Origin: a virus
IMG/VR virus record: IMGVR_UViG_3300005581_000053
Coordinates: 1 to 35,793 of that record
Direction: 5' to 3' (one strand)
DNA: 35,793 nt
Positions 14,459-23,966 of the stretch are shown here, piece after piece. Position 1 is the stretch's first letter, and each line of letters begins with the position of its first letter. The position numbers and the translations under genes were made by a program. The notes beneath the pieces were generated by a model. It did no database searches, was not told the DNA's origin, and was given only the letters and a program-made list of their open reading frames with translations.

Positions 14459-15276
14459 TAAGTTGTCTCTGCCGGAACTAATGACCAACCAGGTTTACCC
14501 CAGATAGTAGTAGAACCGTCATATGCTCCAATACATATATACAAATCATATCCATCGAAACAAATAGCTCCGGGCATGTCACCAGGCACACCCTTGTTGG
14601 TAGGTTGTCTTAAATTTATATAAGAAGTAGTTTGATTTCTATTTAATGGCTGTACACTTATTGTTGTGCCACAATTTACTGTACTAAATTTTAACTGTAA
14701 TTCAGTAACACCTGCAGGTGCAGTAATTTGATTAGTTACGGTAGCATTTACTCCAGGAGTACCGATGAACCCGTAATTTTCTAATATAGTTACCGTAGCA
14801 TCCATTCCATTGGCAATGGTTGCTTGTGCATTATAAACTGTACTAGGTAAATAGATAGTATATCCAGCGTTCCAATCAATAGTCAAATTAAGTTGAACAC
14901 TACACAATGTACCAGTAGTGGCCCAGCCAGCAAAACTAATAGTAGTGTCACCAACAATAGTTCCGTATTGTACATCACCTTTAGTTACATCAATTAATAG
15001 AGTATCACTTATGCTAGAACCCATATTATGCATTGGTTGGCGAAATCCTTTAATACTAGCATTAGATATCAATACGCCTGCCATATTATTATCTAATGTT
15101 CTACCAGCTAATGCAGATTTTACAAGAACTTTATTTTGTAGGTCATTTAACTCTGTTTTTGCAGTATCTAAGTTATTCTTAATACTGGTAAAGTTATCCC
15201 TGAATCCTTGGGTGCTATTATTCACTCCAGGGATTGGGTAAGCTGTGTTAATTGCACTAGTGTTAATTGAACTCAT
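14458..15276 (-). CDS. Fibre-type structural protein
   Basis: A 272-aa protein. The N-terminus (INTAYPIPGVNNSTQGFRDNF) and its following short helix (about residues 30-55) look like the virion-attachment segment shared by several fibre proteins in such phages; a related NF-containing segment opens the 1921-aa protein here. The rest is beta-rich with Asn, Thr and Gly. Near the end, GDMPGAICFDGYDLYICIG resembles a small C-terminal head domain of tail fibres. An exact TATAAATA lies 19 bases upstream. Likely a baseplate- or neck-attached short fibre. Confidence 0.7.
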   Translation of the reverse strand: MSSINTSAINTAYPIPGVNNSTQGFRDNFTSIKNNLDTAKTELNDLQNKVLVKSALAGRTLDNNMAGVLISNASIKGFRQPMHNMGSSISDTLLIDVTKGDVQYGTIVGDTTISFAGWATTGTLCSVQLNLTIDWNAGYTIYLPSTVYNAQATIANGMDATVTILENYGFIGTPGVNATVTNQITAPAGVTELQLKFSTVNCGTTISVQPLNRNQTTSYINLRQPTNKGVPGDMPGAICFDGYDLYICIGAYDGSTTIWGKPGWSLVPAETT

Positions 15277-15295
15277 AATTTTTAATTCCGTCTTC

Positions 15296-15303
15296 TATTT
15301 ATA
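15296..15303 (-). promoter_or_regulatory. Late promoter motif TATAAATA
   Basis: Exact T4 late consensus on the minus strand, 19 bases before the ATG at 15276, in the short gap after the adhesin gene. Confidence 0.75.
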
Positions 15304-15305
15304 GT

Positions 15306-17468
15306 TTAACTATTTGGTAAAATAGTTTTTTTGCTGAAAAGAACAACTGCATCATTCGAATCGAATGGGTCCGGTACAGGTGTTGCACTTGGTAAATCAC
15401 TCCAAGAAGGAATAGTCAAGTTAGTATTCCAGTTATATGTTGCACTCTTGTCAACTATGAATCGATCTATAGTAAAATCAATTTCATTTAGCGTATAATT
15501 CCAATTTTCATTGATATTATTTTTAATAATCTCAGCATATCCAGGTTTAGTATAACATATAATCCATCCCTGTACATAGCCCAAAGTAGAATCTAGTGTT
15601 GTATCCGTTTGTTGTGAGGTCATCCACAACGGCATCAATCTATTATCAAAATTTTGAGTAATATTTGATGTTAATGCTGATCTCATGTTATGCAATCCTG
15701 CAGGATATACAAACATAGTTGTTCCGGGACTCGCATTAATTTTAACAGTAGACGTATTGATTAATAGTGAGGAGTTATTAATGAACCAAGGGCCCAATCG
15801 TAAACTTATTGGATTATTAAAAGTTAATTTATCTGATACTCCCTTACCGTTTTCATTTTGTAAATTATCTATAATATTACTGTATACTACTTCATACAAT
15901 ACAGTACCGTCAGAATCAGTGGCTATCGCTGTTTTTATTTCACCTAACGTAATTTTACGTTCATAGTAATTTTTCTGTGTAGCGTTAATATAACTCTGCA
16001 TTGAACTAGCAGTTATTCCATATACATGAACAAATCTAACATCTGTTGCTTTTCCAAAATACATGTCATTGGGTCTATATAGATAGTCAGTTGGTATTAA
16101 ACTGGTATCTGTCAATAATGATAAAATTACTCGTTTTCCATAAGTATTAGGGAATGCTTTGAAATATACATTCTCTAACGGTTCAGGGTAGTATTGATAT
16201 ACCGTAATTTTAAATTGTTTACTTTTTGTTAGTAACGGATAAGTTCTGCTAAATGCTCTAATAGTAAAATTGAATTCAATAGTATCACCTATTGTTAATA
16301 TTTTGTAAACGTCAGGTTGTTGAGCCACTCTTCCTGCAATTTCACCAGTTTCTAATAAAACTAAGTTTTTAGGTAAAGAACCACTGACAACTTCATACAC
16401 TAATGATTCAGTAGCAGTAGCTGAAACTTTAAGCATACTTATTGTACCATTGAATATTGTTCCTAAATCACTACCGGTATTCCATGCAATATCTTCTTCA
16501 ATATCTTTACGTATACTAATTCTAAAAATTTCTTGGGCAGAAACTAATGTTTGATTATTTCTTTTTGCTACACTGACTGAAATATCATATGTTACAATAT
16601 TTTTTCTAGGTTCTTTTGGGATGCCCGTAATCCAACCAGTAGTACTATTACCAACTAGTCCAGGTGGCAGTCCACCAAATTGATAATCGATGAGCGAGTT
16701 ATCAAAATCTACTGCAATTATTTTAAAAGCAAAATATTCATTAGCTTTGATAGTAGATATTGATTCACCTTCTAACAAATAATAATCAGTGTATGGATCA
16801 TCGACCCTAATAGGTTCATGTAATGGTTTTTTATTTAAGATTACCGGAATTCTATTATTGAGTGGACTTGATAATTGTTTATTTCTTACCACGATTGAAA
16901 AAATAGCAATATCATTTCCCAAATCACTTGTCAATAACACTGTAAAGGTATATTTTATAGTTGTTGGGCTTTTGTTAGCTAAAAACGGTTTTTTGGGATA
17001 ACCTTTAATTATTCCCTCAGGATTTAAATATAATCCCGGTGGTAAATTTCCTGCCAGGATAGTAAATGATATGTTATTTGACGAAACGACATTTGAATAT
17101 TGAATTTTATAATCTACATACAAACTATCAATTACGTTTATGATTTCACCTGGCAGCGTAGTTATTTTTGGTTTATTAATTACACTTGACGTTGCTAGGT
17201 TAAATGTTCTATCACGTATTTTATTTAACTCATCAGTAGCACGTATTGTGAAAGTGAAATTTTTTTCAACTAAACTATTTGAGGGAATACCGTTAATATT
17301 TCCAAATGCGTCTAAAGATACACCTGTTGGTAATTCTCCGCTTAATAATTTATATTCTAAATAACTTGCAGGAAATGTTGCTGCCGCACTCAATGTTAAA
17401 TTTATTGGGGTTCCTATATTATAGGTTCCTAAATCTCCTGCGGGGGTTTTCCAAACCGGCTGTGACAT
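15306..17468 (-). CDS. Tail adhesin with Ig-like (He_PIG) repeats
   Basis: The first 430 of 720 residues hold four divergent copies of a putative Ig fold, each marked by a LPxGLxLxxxGxIxGxP hairpin: ELPTGVSLDAFGNINGIP (45-62), NLPPGLYLNPEGIIKGYP (141-158), a third at 266-284 and a fourth at 364-380. He_PIG-type domains are common in surface adhesins and phage fibres and bind carbohydrate or cell-wall targets. The C-terminal 290 residues are unrelated and may form the attachment or assembly part. The gene follows the endolysin by one base and is probably part of the same late transcript as the 1921-aa fibre. Confidence 0.8.
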   Translation of the reverse strand: MSQPVWKTPAGDLGTYNIGTPINLTLSAAATFPASYLEYKLLSGELPTGVSLDAFGNINGIPSNSLVEKNFTFTIRATDELNKIRDRTFNLATSSVINKPKITTLPGEIINVIDSLYVDYKIQYSNVVSSNNISFTILAGNLPPGLYLNPEGIIKGYPKKPFLANKSPTTIKYTFTVLLTSDLGNDIAIFSIVVRNKQLSSPLNNRIPVILNKKPLHEPIRVDDPYTDYYLLEGESISTIKANEYFAFKIIAVDFDNSLIDYQFGGLPPGLVGNSTTGWITGIPKEPRKNIVTYDISVSVAKRNNQTLVSAQEIFRISIRKDIEEDIAWNTGSDLGTIFNGTISMLKVSATATESLVYEVVSGSLPKNLVLLETGEIAGRVAQQPDVYKILTIGDTIEFNFTIRAFSRTYPLLTKSKQFKITVYQYYPEPLENVYFKAFPNTYGKRVILSLLTDTSLIPTDYLYRPNDMYFGKATDVRFVHVYGITASSMQSYINATQKNYYERKITLGEIKTAIATDSDGTVLYEVVYSNIIDNLQNENGKGVSDKLTFNNPISLRLGPWFINNSSLLINTSTVKINASPGTTMFVYPAGLHNMRSALTSNITQNFDNRLMPLWMTSQQTDTTLDSTLGYVQGWIICYTKPGYAEIIKNNINENWNYTLNEIDFTIDRFIVDKSATYNWNTNLTIPSWSDLPSATPVPDPFDSNDAVVLFSKKTILPNS

Positions 17469-17469
17469 A

Positions 17470-18093
17470 TTAATGTCCTTGTAATAAATCTAATGCAAGA
17501 TGATAATGATGTTGTCTATCTTCAAGCCCAATAGTTCCGCCGTTGATTCGTTTTGTCAATGTAACAAAATCATCACTATCACAATATTGATTTAAGTTGT
17601 TGTTATCCCAGAACCAACCTGCACTGCTTACTGCACCTTCAGGTGTTTCTAAATATGCAACAGTCTCGTCAATACTGATACCTAAATCTGCGGCAAACTT
17701 AGTATAATTTTGTTTACCTGTTAACTGAATCAATCCACGACCACAGAACTTATAACCATCACCTGATTCTTCTGGACCATTGCCCATACGTCCACCGTAA
17801 ACACGATTTGCAATCTTTTCTGGCTTGCGTTCATACTGTCTTGCTAAGTCATCAGTAGGGAAATACTTTTTAAAAGTACCCATCAATCCTTTAGCACTGT
17901 AGTTTAGATTTTCTTTAACAAAGTTAAAGCCACCTGATTCATGTGCAGTTTGTGCAACAAATGCTGCCGCTCTACGCATGTTATCATACATGTCATAGTA
18001 TTCTGCTACTTCATGTAAGGGTTGAGCATATACTTTTAGTACTGCTACTTTAGTTTTTGGGCATAATGCCTGTAATAATTCCAATGTTATCAT
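17470..18093 (-). CDS. GH19 endolysin
   Basis: The 207-aa protein is a glycoside hydrolase family 19 (chitinase-like lysozyme) catalytic domain without extra binding domains. The catalytic acid is expected at Glu52 in AQTAHESGGF and the second carboxylate at Glu61 in ENLNYSA. The family signature GRGLIQLTGKQNY is at 118-130. It should cut peptidoglycan glycan chains for lysis or as a virion-associated hydrolase. No signal peptide is seen, so export would need a holin; the best candidate is at 8616-9215. An AAAAGGA ribosome site precedes the ATG. It lies between two large fibre genes. Confidence 0.93.
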   Translation of the reverse strand: MITLELLQALCPKTKVAVLKVYAQPLHEVAEYYDMYDNMRRAAAFVAQTAHESGGFNFVKENLNYSAKGLMGTFKKYFPTDDLARQYERKPEKIANRVYGGRMGNGPEESGDGYKFCGRGLIQLTGKQNYTKFAADLGISIDETVAYLETPEGAVSSAGWFWDNNNLNQYCDSDDFVTLTKRINGGTIGLEDRQHHYHLALDLLQGH

Positions 18094-18103
18094 AATTTTC
18101 CTT

Positions 18104-21100
18104 TTAAGAATAAACTCCTGTTAGAGCATACCATTTTGTTAATGTGCCGGCTACAAATTGAATTCTTGCTCCTGCACCCAATGGAAAGGATGCACCGCCT
18201 GTAAACCCATCCAAATTCACACCAGCACCAATTGGTAATATATTGATTGTCTGTGCTGAATCATTAAACACAAATATACTTCTACCCAAAGCTATTGTAG
18301 GCATCGTGACGTTATATGGAGCTACTCCAACTCCAGATATAATGTTAATTGTTTTATTCATTGCAGGTGCAGTAGATTGAGCAGTTAGTGTTTGATTGGT
18401 GCTAAAATTAACGTGACTACCTGTTGCATCTCTAACTATAAGACCGTTAACATTTGCTAAACCAGTAACTGTGTCACCGGTTATAGTTAAAGAACTTAAT
18501 GTACCTACTGCATTAATACTAGTATACGGTCCTGGGGATAGACCGTAAGCTAATGTTGCACCTGCTACATTGCCTAAAACGTTTGCTCCATTTGCAGATG
18601 CTAAGAAGAATCCGTTTCCAAGTATGTTACCTGCATTCAAATTGCCAGTTAACGATATTGTTCCATTTCCAAAATTAGTATTAGCTGTTGCATTACCTAC
18701 AAATAATTTAAGTAGATTACCAACTTCAGTAATATTTGTCTGTGAAGCACCGGTAACCGTTGTAGCAGATCCAGCAGTAACTGCTGTATTAGCCACATTA
18801 GCTAATGGAGCATAACCAGTTATATTTGCTGCTGGTATATTTTGAAGACCATTTGCATATCCAGTGAATTGACCAGCTATAACTGTCCCTGTTGCAGTTA
18901 ATCCACCACCAAAGGTTGCTGAACCAGTGCTAACTAAGAATGGTCTGAAGTTTAATGAGGCAACTGAAATACCAATTGTGCCTGTAGGTGCTGATGCCAC
19001 AGTAAATGTAAATGTATTTGATGTGGCAGTAGCAATTACAAACCATGCTGGATTTCCACCTGCATTAATATTTGGCGGGAATGTAGTTGCTGTTGTACCG
19101 GTCAATGTAAATTCAGTGCCCATACTTCCGCCATGATCAGTAGTTGTAGTAACAGTTACCGTAGTACCAGAATTAGTAATTGAAGTAATTCCTTTAAGGG
19201 TACTTGGTAACGATAAACTTGCTATGTTAGCAGTACCTGCAACAGTCAATATACCACTAGCAATTAAGTTAGCACCGGATACGTTTCCTGACACAGAAAC
19301 TAATGTACCATTGATATCTTTTGTAGTGATGTTACCTACACTTGCATTGCCGTCTACCTTTAACATTCCATTGGTAGTTAAATTACCACCGGAAACATTT
19401 CCTATCGCAGTGATTATAGTTGAAGATACTAGAACATTTCCCTGTACGTTGCCTGATGCAAATAAGTGAGGGATGCCAAGATTACCACTAAAGTTAGATT
19501 GATTAGTACTAGTGATTGTTAAGTTACCACCTGCAATAATTTGACCTGTTATGTTTGCTAATCCAGGTGTTGACAAATTACCAAATTTTGCGTTACCTGT
19601 TATATTAGCATTTGATCCGTTAAAATCAGATGCTTGGAAAGTAGCTCCTGAAATCAATGTACTTACTGACAATGAAGTTAATCCAGTTAAACTACCTAAA
19701 ATTTCTGCATTGCCGCCTACTTTTAATCGACCATCAAAGATACCAGAACCTGCACTAGAGATTAAAGGTCTTACTGTTACAACAATTGTTCCACCTAATG
19801 TACCTGTTGGTGCTACTGCGGCTGTGACTGTAAAGCTACTAGGTTGTCCACCTACTTGTGGTGTTCCTGGGATTGTTGCAATCACATAGACACCATTAGG
19901 TGCATTTGTTGCTGCTGTTATACCTGATAATACAACTTCATTACCAACACTTAGTTGGTGTGCAATTGTACTAATAATCGTAATAGTAGTAGATGCATAT
20001 GTTGCAGAAATTGTTCCTAATACAGTAGCTGATGCAGGGAATTGTAAGTTACCAACATTAGCACTACCAGTAACGGATAATCCTCCACCAATACTAGCAC
20101 TACCAGTAGCACTTATTATTGCAGTACTGAAGTTACCTACACTAGCATTGCCGACAACGTTTAATATACCAAGTGACTCAATATTACCGTGTGAGCTATT
20201 TCCAGTGACATTAGCACTTGCAAGAGTAGCTAAACCAGTAATATTGGCATTTGCGGATTTTAGTAAACCACTAGTAGAAATAGTACCAGTAGACACAATG
20301 TGCATGATATTACTGATATTACCAATATTTGCATTTGCTGTTACTTTGAATACAGATCCACTAAAGTTAGCATTACCTGTTGAATCAATGTGTAATGAGG
20401 TTAATGTACCGGTTATGTTTGAACTCAGTGCTTTAATTAATCCAGAATTTGCATATAAGTTTCCGCCTGTTACTAAATTGCCTACGTTGGCTAATCCAGT
20501 AACGTTTGCATTTTTTGAGAATACATACCCAGATGAGGCAGATATATTACCACTAGCATCAACGTGAGTTGTTCCAACGTTACCAGCAGACATTGTTCCG
20601 GCAATAGATGCTGACCCAGAACTAGATAATATTGGTTTAATTGTTATAGATGTAGTTGCTCCTACGGTTATTGATGCTGATGGTGCTACGTTAACTACAA
20701 ATTCAAATCTTTTTGAATCGACAATATTAGAAACAATCCAAGTACCATTGGTTGTTGTGCTTGCATTGGTTACAACAACAGTTGCTCCAATTACTGCCAT
20801 ACCGTGCGAATTAACAGTGGTTACACGAATAGTAACAGTATTGTATAGAATTGATGTGATTGCTGACGTACCAGTTAATACAACTGATGGTAAAGTCATG
20901 TGAGATACATTAGCTGTACCAGCGACTGTTAATTGTCCCGGAGTAGATAAATTACCTCCGGTCAATGTATTTGTTGCAACTAGGTTCGCAGCCTGAATAT
21001 TTGCTTGTGAAGTAATGTTACCCGCAGTAGGTACTTCAGCGAATGAGGCAGAAGCTGTTACTTTGAATACAGATCCACTAAAGTTAGCATTACCTGTTGA

Positions 21101-23869
21101 ATCAATGTGTAATAAAGATGCAGTTCCGGTAAAGTTTGCATTAGCAGATTTTATTAAACCACCATTTGCATACAAATCACCCGATGCTGTTAGGTGAGTA
21201 GTAGCAGCATTACCAAATGTACCAGTACCCGTAACAGTCATTGTACCGCCAAATGATCCTGATCCTGTACTTGTTAATAATGGTCTAATAGTTAATGTTC
21301 CACCAGAAATACCACCCGATGGCGCTACAGTTGCAGTAAATGTAAATGTTGTATTAGTGGGAACTGTAGCAACTGTATAAGGTCCACTTGGAGCATTGGT
21401 ACCAGAAACACCTGATAGTGTTATCTGTGCTCCTGCCACTGTCATGCCATGATCGGCTGTAGTTGTAACTGTAATAGTAGTACTACTTGCTGATATAGAT
21501 GCCATTGACACTGACGCTATTGTAGGTAGAACTACGTGTGAGAAATTAGAAGTGCCGGAAACAGTTAGTGCATTACTTCGCATTGTGTTACCAGAAATAT
21601 TACCCGTAATATTGCCAACAAGCATTGAAGTGAAATTTGCATTGGCTGCATTAATCCAACCACTACTTGCATTAATATTACCAGTTGTTCCGATATTACC
21701 AGTAGATGTTACATTCCCCAAACTAGCATTCTGTGCATTAACCCATGCTGTTGATGCATTGATATTACCGTCAGCAAATATTTGCTGTGTTACATTGACA
21801 TTACCCTGAGATGACAACGAACCAACATTAGCAATACCTGTGATATTAGCATTAGCTGTTACTACATTGCCTACCGTTGCCGTTCCGATAGATATAATTC
21901 CGCCACCAATATTGATAGTTGTACCAATACCGCCTACAATATTACCGGTTGTAATTAATATGCCTGTGTTTAAATTACCTGTTGTTGCATTTCCAGTAAC
22001 TTGTAGTAATCCACTTGTGCTTAGATTAGCGCCATCTAAATTTCCTCTTGCAGATAAATCTAATGTTGTTAGTTTAGTTGTTACGTTTATGTTTGCAGTA
22101 ACTACACTACCGTCTTGCATTGTAGTGCCACTAATATTAGCACCACCTGAAGTTTTAAGAGATTCTGCGCTTGTTCCTTGAATAGTGACAAGCCCGCTTG
22201 CAACTAAATTAGCTCCAGATACGTTACCACTAACACTTACAATATTGCCACTAAGCGTTCTAGCTGAAATATTTCCTACTGTTGCATTGCCAGTGACGGT
22301 TAATAATCCATTTGTAATTAAATTGCCACTGTTTACATTTCCAGTAACGTTTGCATCACCTCTACTGATTAAATCTCCTACGTTAGCAGCCGCAGATGCA
22401 AATATTATACCTGTTGAATTTAAATTGCCACTTGAAATATTTGCAGTAATGCTAAACAATCCAGTAGTTTTATTATATGTTGCACCTGTGTGTGCGCCGG
22501 CAATGCCACTATCATTGAATACCAATTGTGTGGTTGCTCCTGGTAAAAAGATATTACCAGAAATATTACCAGAAATATTACCAGACACGTTTCCAGACAT
22601 ATTGCCGGACATGTTACCAGAAACATTTCCAATAACATTTCCTGTTAAAGTACCTGCAACATTTCCTGTCAAATTACCTGCAACATTTCCCGTTAAGTCA
22701 CCGGCAACATTTCCTGCTAGATTGCCAGCAAGACTAGTAGCAGCTATAGTAGCGGCAGTGAATGTAGTCACATCCATTAGTGATGCACTCATTCTACCAG
22801 TTAATGTAATATTACCACTAGTTAAGTTACCTTCAACTGCTAATCCATCTAGCAATCCTAATTTTCTAATATTAGGTTGACTTGAAGATGTTACTTGTCC
22901 TTCAATATACGTAGCACTAATATTACCGATAGATGCATTACCTTGAACGTTTAATATAGTCAACGTTCCTAAACTAGTAATGTTAGGTTGTGATGCCCCG
23001 GTGACCTGTATTGATCTGTCTGCTGTTCCTGCTAGATTACCAATAACATTACCGGCTAAATTACCAGTAACGTTACCTGCAATAGTAGGTGCGTTTAATG
23101 TACCGGAAACCTGTAAACTTGAAAGAGTTCCAACTGACGTAATTGCTGGCTGAGCAGCTCCAGTAACCACTGAAGCATTTGAAGCCGGGCCTAAGAAAGT
23201 ACCTATGAAATATTGACCATATACGTTGGCAGAGGCAGTAAGATTAATAGCACTAACACCACCATTAATTACAGTAAAATCTCCGTTCATTTGTAATGAA
23301 GTACCAGAGTATGTTAATCTAGAGGCTGCCCCAATATTACCTCTATTATTGAATAATAACTGAGTATTTGCTCCTGGCGCAGCTACCGTTCCTGAAATAG
23401 TGCCGCCTACTAGATTACCTAAAAAGTTAGAGGCAGTGACATTACCAGTAACACCTAATGATACCAGAGTACCTAGACTAGTAACATACGGCTGGGATGC
23501 TGTTCTTAATGTACCGGTGACACTGGTTGCAACAACATTAGAAATTGATATCTGTGTAGAAAGACCAATAACAAAAGGTGTAGCAGAATTTGTTATTGTA
23601 GCAGATGTTGATGTAGGAGATCCAACCCCAATTAATAATCCATTCTGAGTTTGTATTGTGATACTGGCTATATTTGCGCTTACAAGAACAGCCCCAGTAG
23701 TTCTATTTTGTGTTAATCCGGGACCAGTTGTTACTGATGTGACACCAGTGGTAAGTGTAGTTGAATATAAATCCGTAAAATTGTTCTGTACTTTTTGAAA
23801 GGCTGCTCGTATTGGGTCGGCAGCAGGGTCATTTGGGAATGCGCCGAAATCTATAATTTGTTGTGCCAT
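18104..23869 (-). CDS. Giant repetitive tail fibre/adhesin, 1921 aa
   Basis: The protein opens with an attachment-like segment (FQKVQNNFTDLY, about residues 24-35). Most of it is degenerate Gly-Asn repeats of beta-helix character (GNISG, ANVGN, SGNLNSTG). Residues about 380-439 are a pure tetrapeptide xxGN array. At least four larger modules recur, coded near 21530-21255, 20900-20590, 20050-19720 and 19220-18900. Each has TTxTVTT, then HG, TLSG, a Y/FxVAT strand, TFTF, and RPxLxSTGSA. A 60-bp stretch is duplicated exactly. The end (KWYALTGVYS) resembles a fibre C-terminal strand. It is a virion fibre, probably for host recognition. A GATAAATA lies 19 bases upstream. Confidence 0.85.
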   Translation of the reverse strand: MAQQIIDFGAFPNDPAADPIRAAFQKVQNNFTDLYSTTLTTGVTSVTTGPGLTQNRTTGAVLVSANIASITIQTQNGLLIGVGSPTSTSATITNSATPFVIGLSTQISISNVVATSVTGTLRTASQPYVTSLGTLVSLGVTGNVTASNFLGNLVGGTISGTVAAPGANTQLLFNNRGNIGAASRLTYSGTSLQMNGDFTVINGGVSAINLTASANVYGQYFIGTFLGPASNASVVTGAAQPAITSVGTLSSLQVSGTLNAPTIAGNVTGNLAGNVIGNLAGTADRSIQVTGASQPNITSLGTLTILNVQGNASIGNISATYIEGQVTSSSQPNIRKLGLLDGLAVEGNLTSGNITLTGRMSASLMDVTTFTAATIAATSLAGNLAGNVAGDLTGNVAGNLTGNVAGTLTGNVIGNVSGNMSGNMSGNVSGNISGNISGNIFLPGATTQLVFNDSGIAGAHTGATYNKTTGLFSITANISSGNLNSTGIIFASAAANVGDLISRGDANVTGNVNSGNLITNGLLTVTGNATVGNISARTLSGNIVSVSGNVSGANLVASGLVTIQGTSAESLKTSGGANISGTTMQDGSVVTANINVTTKLTTLDLSARGNLDGANLSTSGLLQVTGNATTGNLNTGILITTGNIVGGIGTTINIGGGIISIGTATVGNVVTANANITGIANVGSLSSQGNVNVTQQIFADGNINASTAWVNAQNASLGNVTSTGNIGTTGNINASSGWINAANANFTSMLVGNITGNISGNTMRSNALTVSGTSNFSHVVLPTIASVSMASISASSTTITVTTTADHGMTVAGAQITLSGVSGTNAPSGPYTVATVPTNTTFTFTATVAPSGGISGGTLTIRPLLTSTGSGSFGGTMTVTGTGTFGNAATTHLTASGDLYANGGLIKSANANFTGTASLLHIDSTGNANFSGSVFKVTASASFAEVPTAGNITSQANIQAANLVATNTLTGGNLSTPGQLTVAGTANVSHMTLPSVVLTGTSAITSILYNTVTIRVTTVNSHGMAVIGATVVVTNASTTTNGTWIVSNIVDSKRFEFVVNVAPSASITVGATTSITIKPILSSSGSASIAGTMSAGNVGTTHVDASGNISASSGYVFSKNANVTGLANVGNLVTGGNLYANSGLIKALSSNITGTLTSLHIDSTGNANFSGSVFKVTANANIGNISNIMHIVSTGTISTSGLLKSANANITGLATLASANVTGNSSHGNIESLGILNVVGNASVGNFSTAIISATGSASIGGGLSVTGSANVGNLQFPASATVLGTISATYASTTITIISTIAHQLSVGNEVVLSGITAATNAPNGVYVIATIPGTPQVGGQPSSFTVTAAVAPTGTLGGTIVVTVRPLISSAGSGIFDGRLKVGGNAEILGSLTGLTSLSVSTLISGATFQASDFNGSNANITGNAKFGNLSTPGLANITGQIIAGGNLTITSTNQSNFSGNLGIPHLFASGNVQGNVLVSSTIITAIGNVSGGNLTTNGMLKVDGNASVGNITTKDINGTLVSVSGNVSGANLIASGILTVAGTANIASLSLPSTLKGITSITNSGTTVTVTTTTDHGGSMGTEFTLTGTTATTFPPNINAGGNPAWFVIATATSNTFTFTVASAPTGTIGISVASLNFRPFLVSTGSATFGGGLTATGTVIAGQFTGYANGLQNIPAANITGYAPLANVANTAVTAGSATTVTGASQTNITEVGNLLKLFVGNATANTNFGNGTISLTGNLNAGNILGNGFFLASANGANVLGNVAGATLAYGLSPGPYTSINAVGTLSSLTITGDTVTGLANVNGLIVRDATGSHVNFSTNQTLTAQSTAPAMNKTINIISGVGVAPYNVTMPTIALGRSIFVFNDSAQTINILPIGAGVNLDGFTGGASFPLGAGARIQFVAGTLTKWYALTGVYS
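20337..20396. repeat. 60-bp direct repeat, copy 1
   Basis: Identical over 60 bases to 21054-21113, 717 bases apart and in frame. It codes for LHIDSTGNANFSGSVFKVTA in the giant fibre. Confidence 0.9.
21054..21113. repeat. 60-bp direct repeat, copy 2
   Basis: Second identical copy of the repeat at 20337-20396. The exact match contrasts with the diverged modules around it, pointing to recent duplication or gene conversion. Confidence 0.9.
22551..22730. repeat. Degenerate 12-bp tandem array (15 units)
   Basis: Fifteen units of 12 bases, the first two identical (ATATTACCAGAA on the plus strand), without gaps. Each codes one xxGN tetrapeptide (VSGN, ISGN, LTGN, VAGN). Length changes would keep the reading frame. 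Confidence 0.85.
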
Positions 23870-23888
23870 TTTATCCTACCTTATTATG

Positions 23889-23896
23889 TATTTATC
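23889..23896 (-). promoter_or_regulatory. Late promoter motif GATAAATA of the giant fibre
   Basis: Minus-strand GATAAATA, 19 bases before the ATG at 23869 and just past the terminator of the 1045-aa gene. Confidence 0.7.
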
Positions 23897-23920
23897 GTTT
23901 TTAATCAGTAAGATGGAACC

Positions 23921-23950
23921 AAAAAAATAGCCCGGCGAACCGAGCTATTT
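23921..23950 (-). terminator. Intrinsic terminator after the 1045-aa gene
   Basis: Minus-strand AAATAGC/GCTATTT arms with an inner CGG/CCG pair, one mismatch and a 4-base loop, followed by seven T. It lies 17 bases past the stop at 23967. Confidence 0.85.
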
Positions 23951-23966
23951 AAAGTACGGATTTTTA

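Noticed and set aside
22551-22730. Repeat array considered as CRISPR
   Set aside because: Units are 12 bases, contiguous, without spacers, and code for tetrapeptides in a long frame.
22185-22880. Plus-strand open frame of 231 aa opposite the giant fibre, and several others nearby (18570-22181)
   Set aside because: They mirror the repetitive codons of the fibre gene, lack ribosome sites, and have Pro/Leu/Val-rich low-complexity products. They are antisense shadows.
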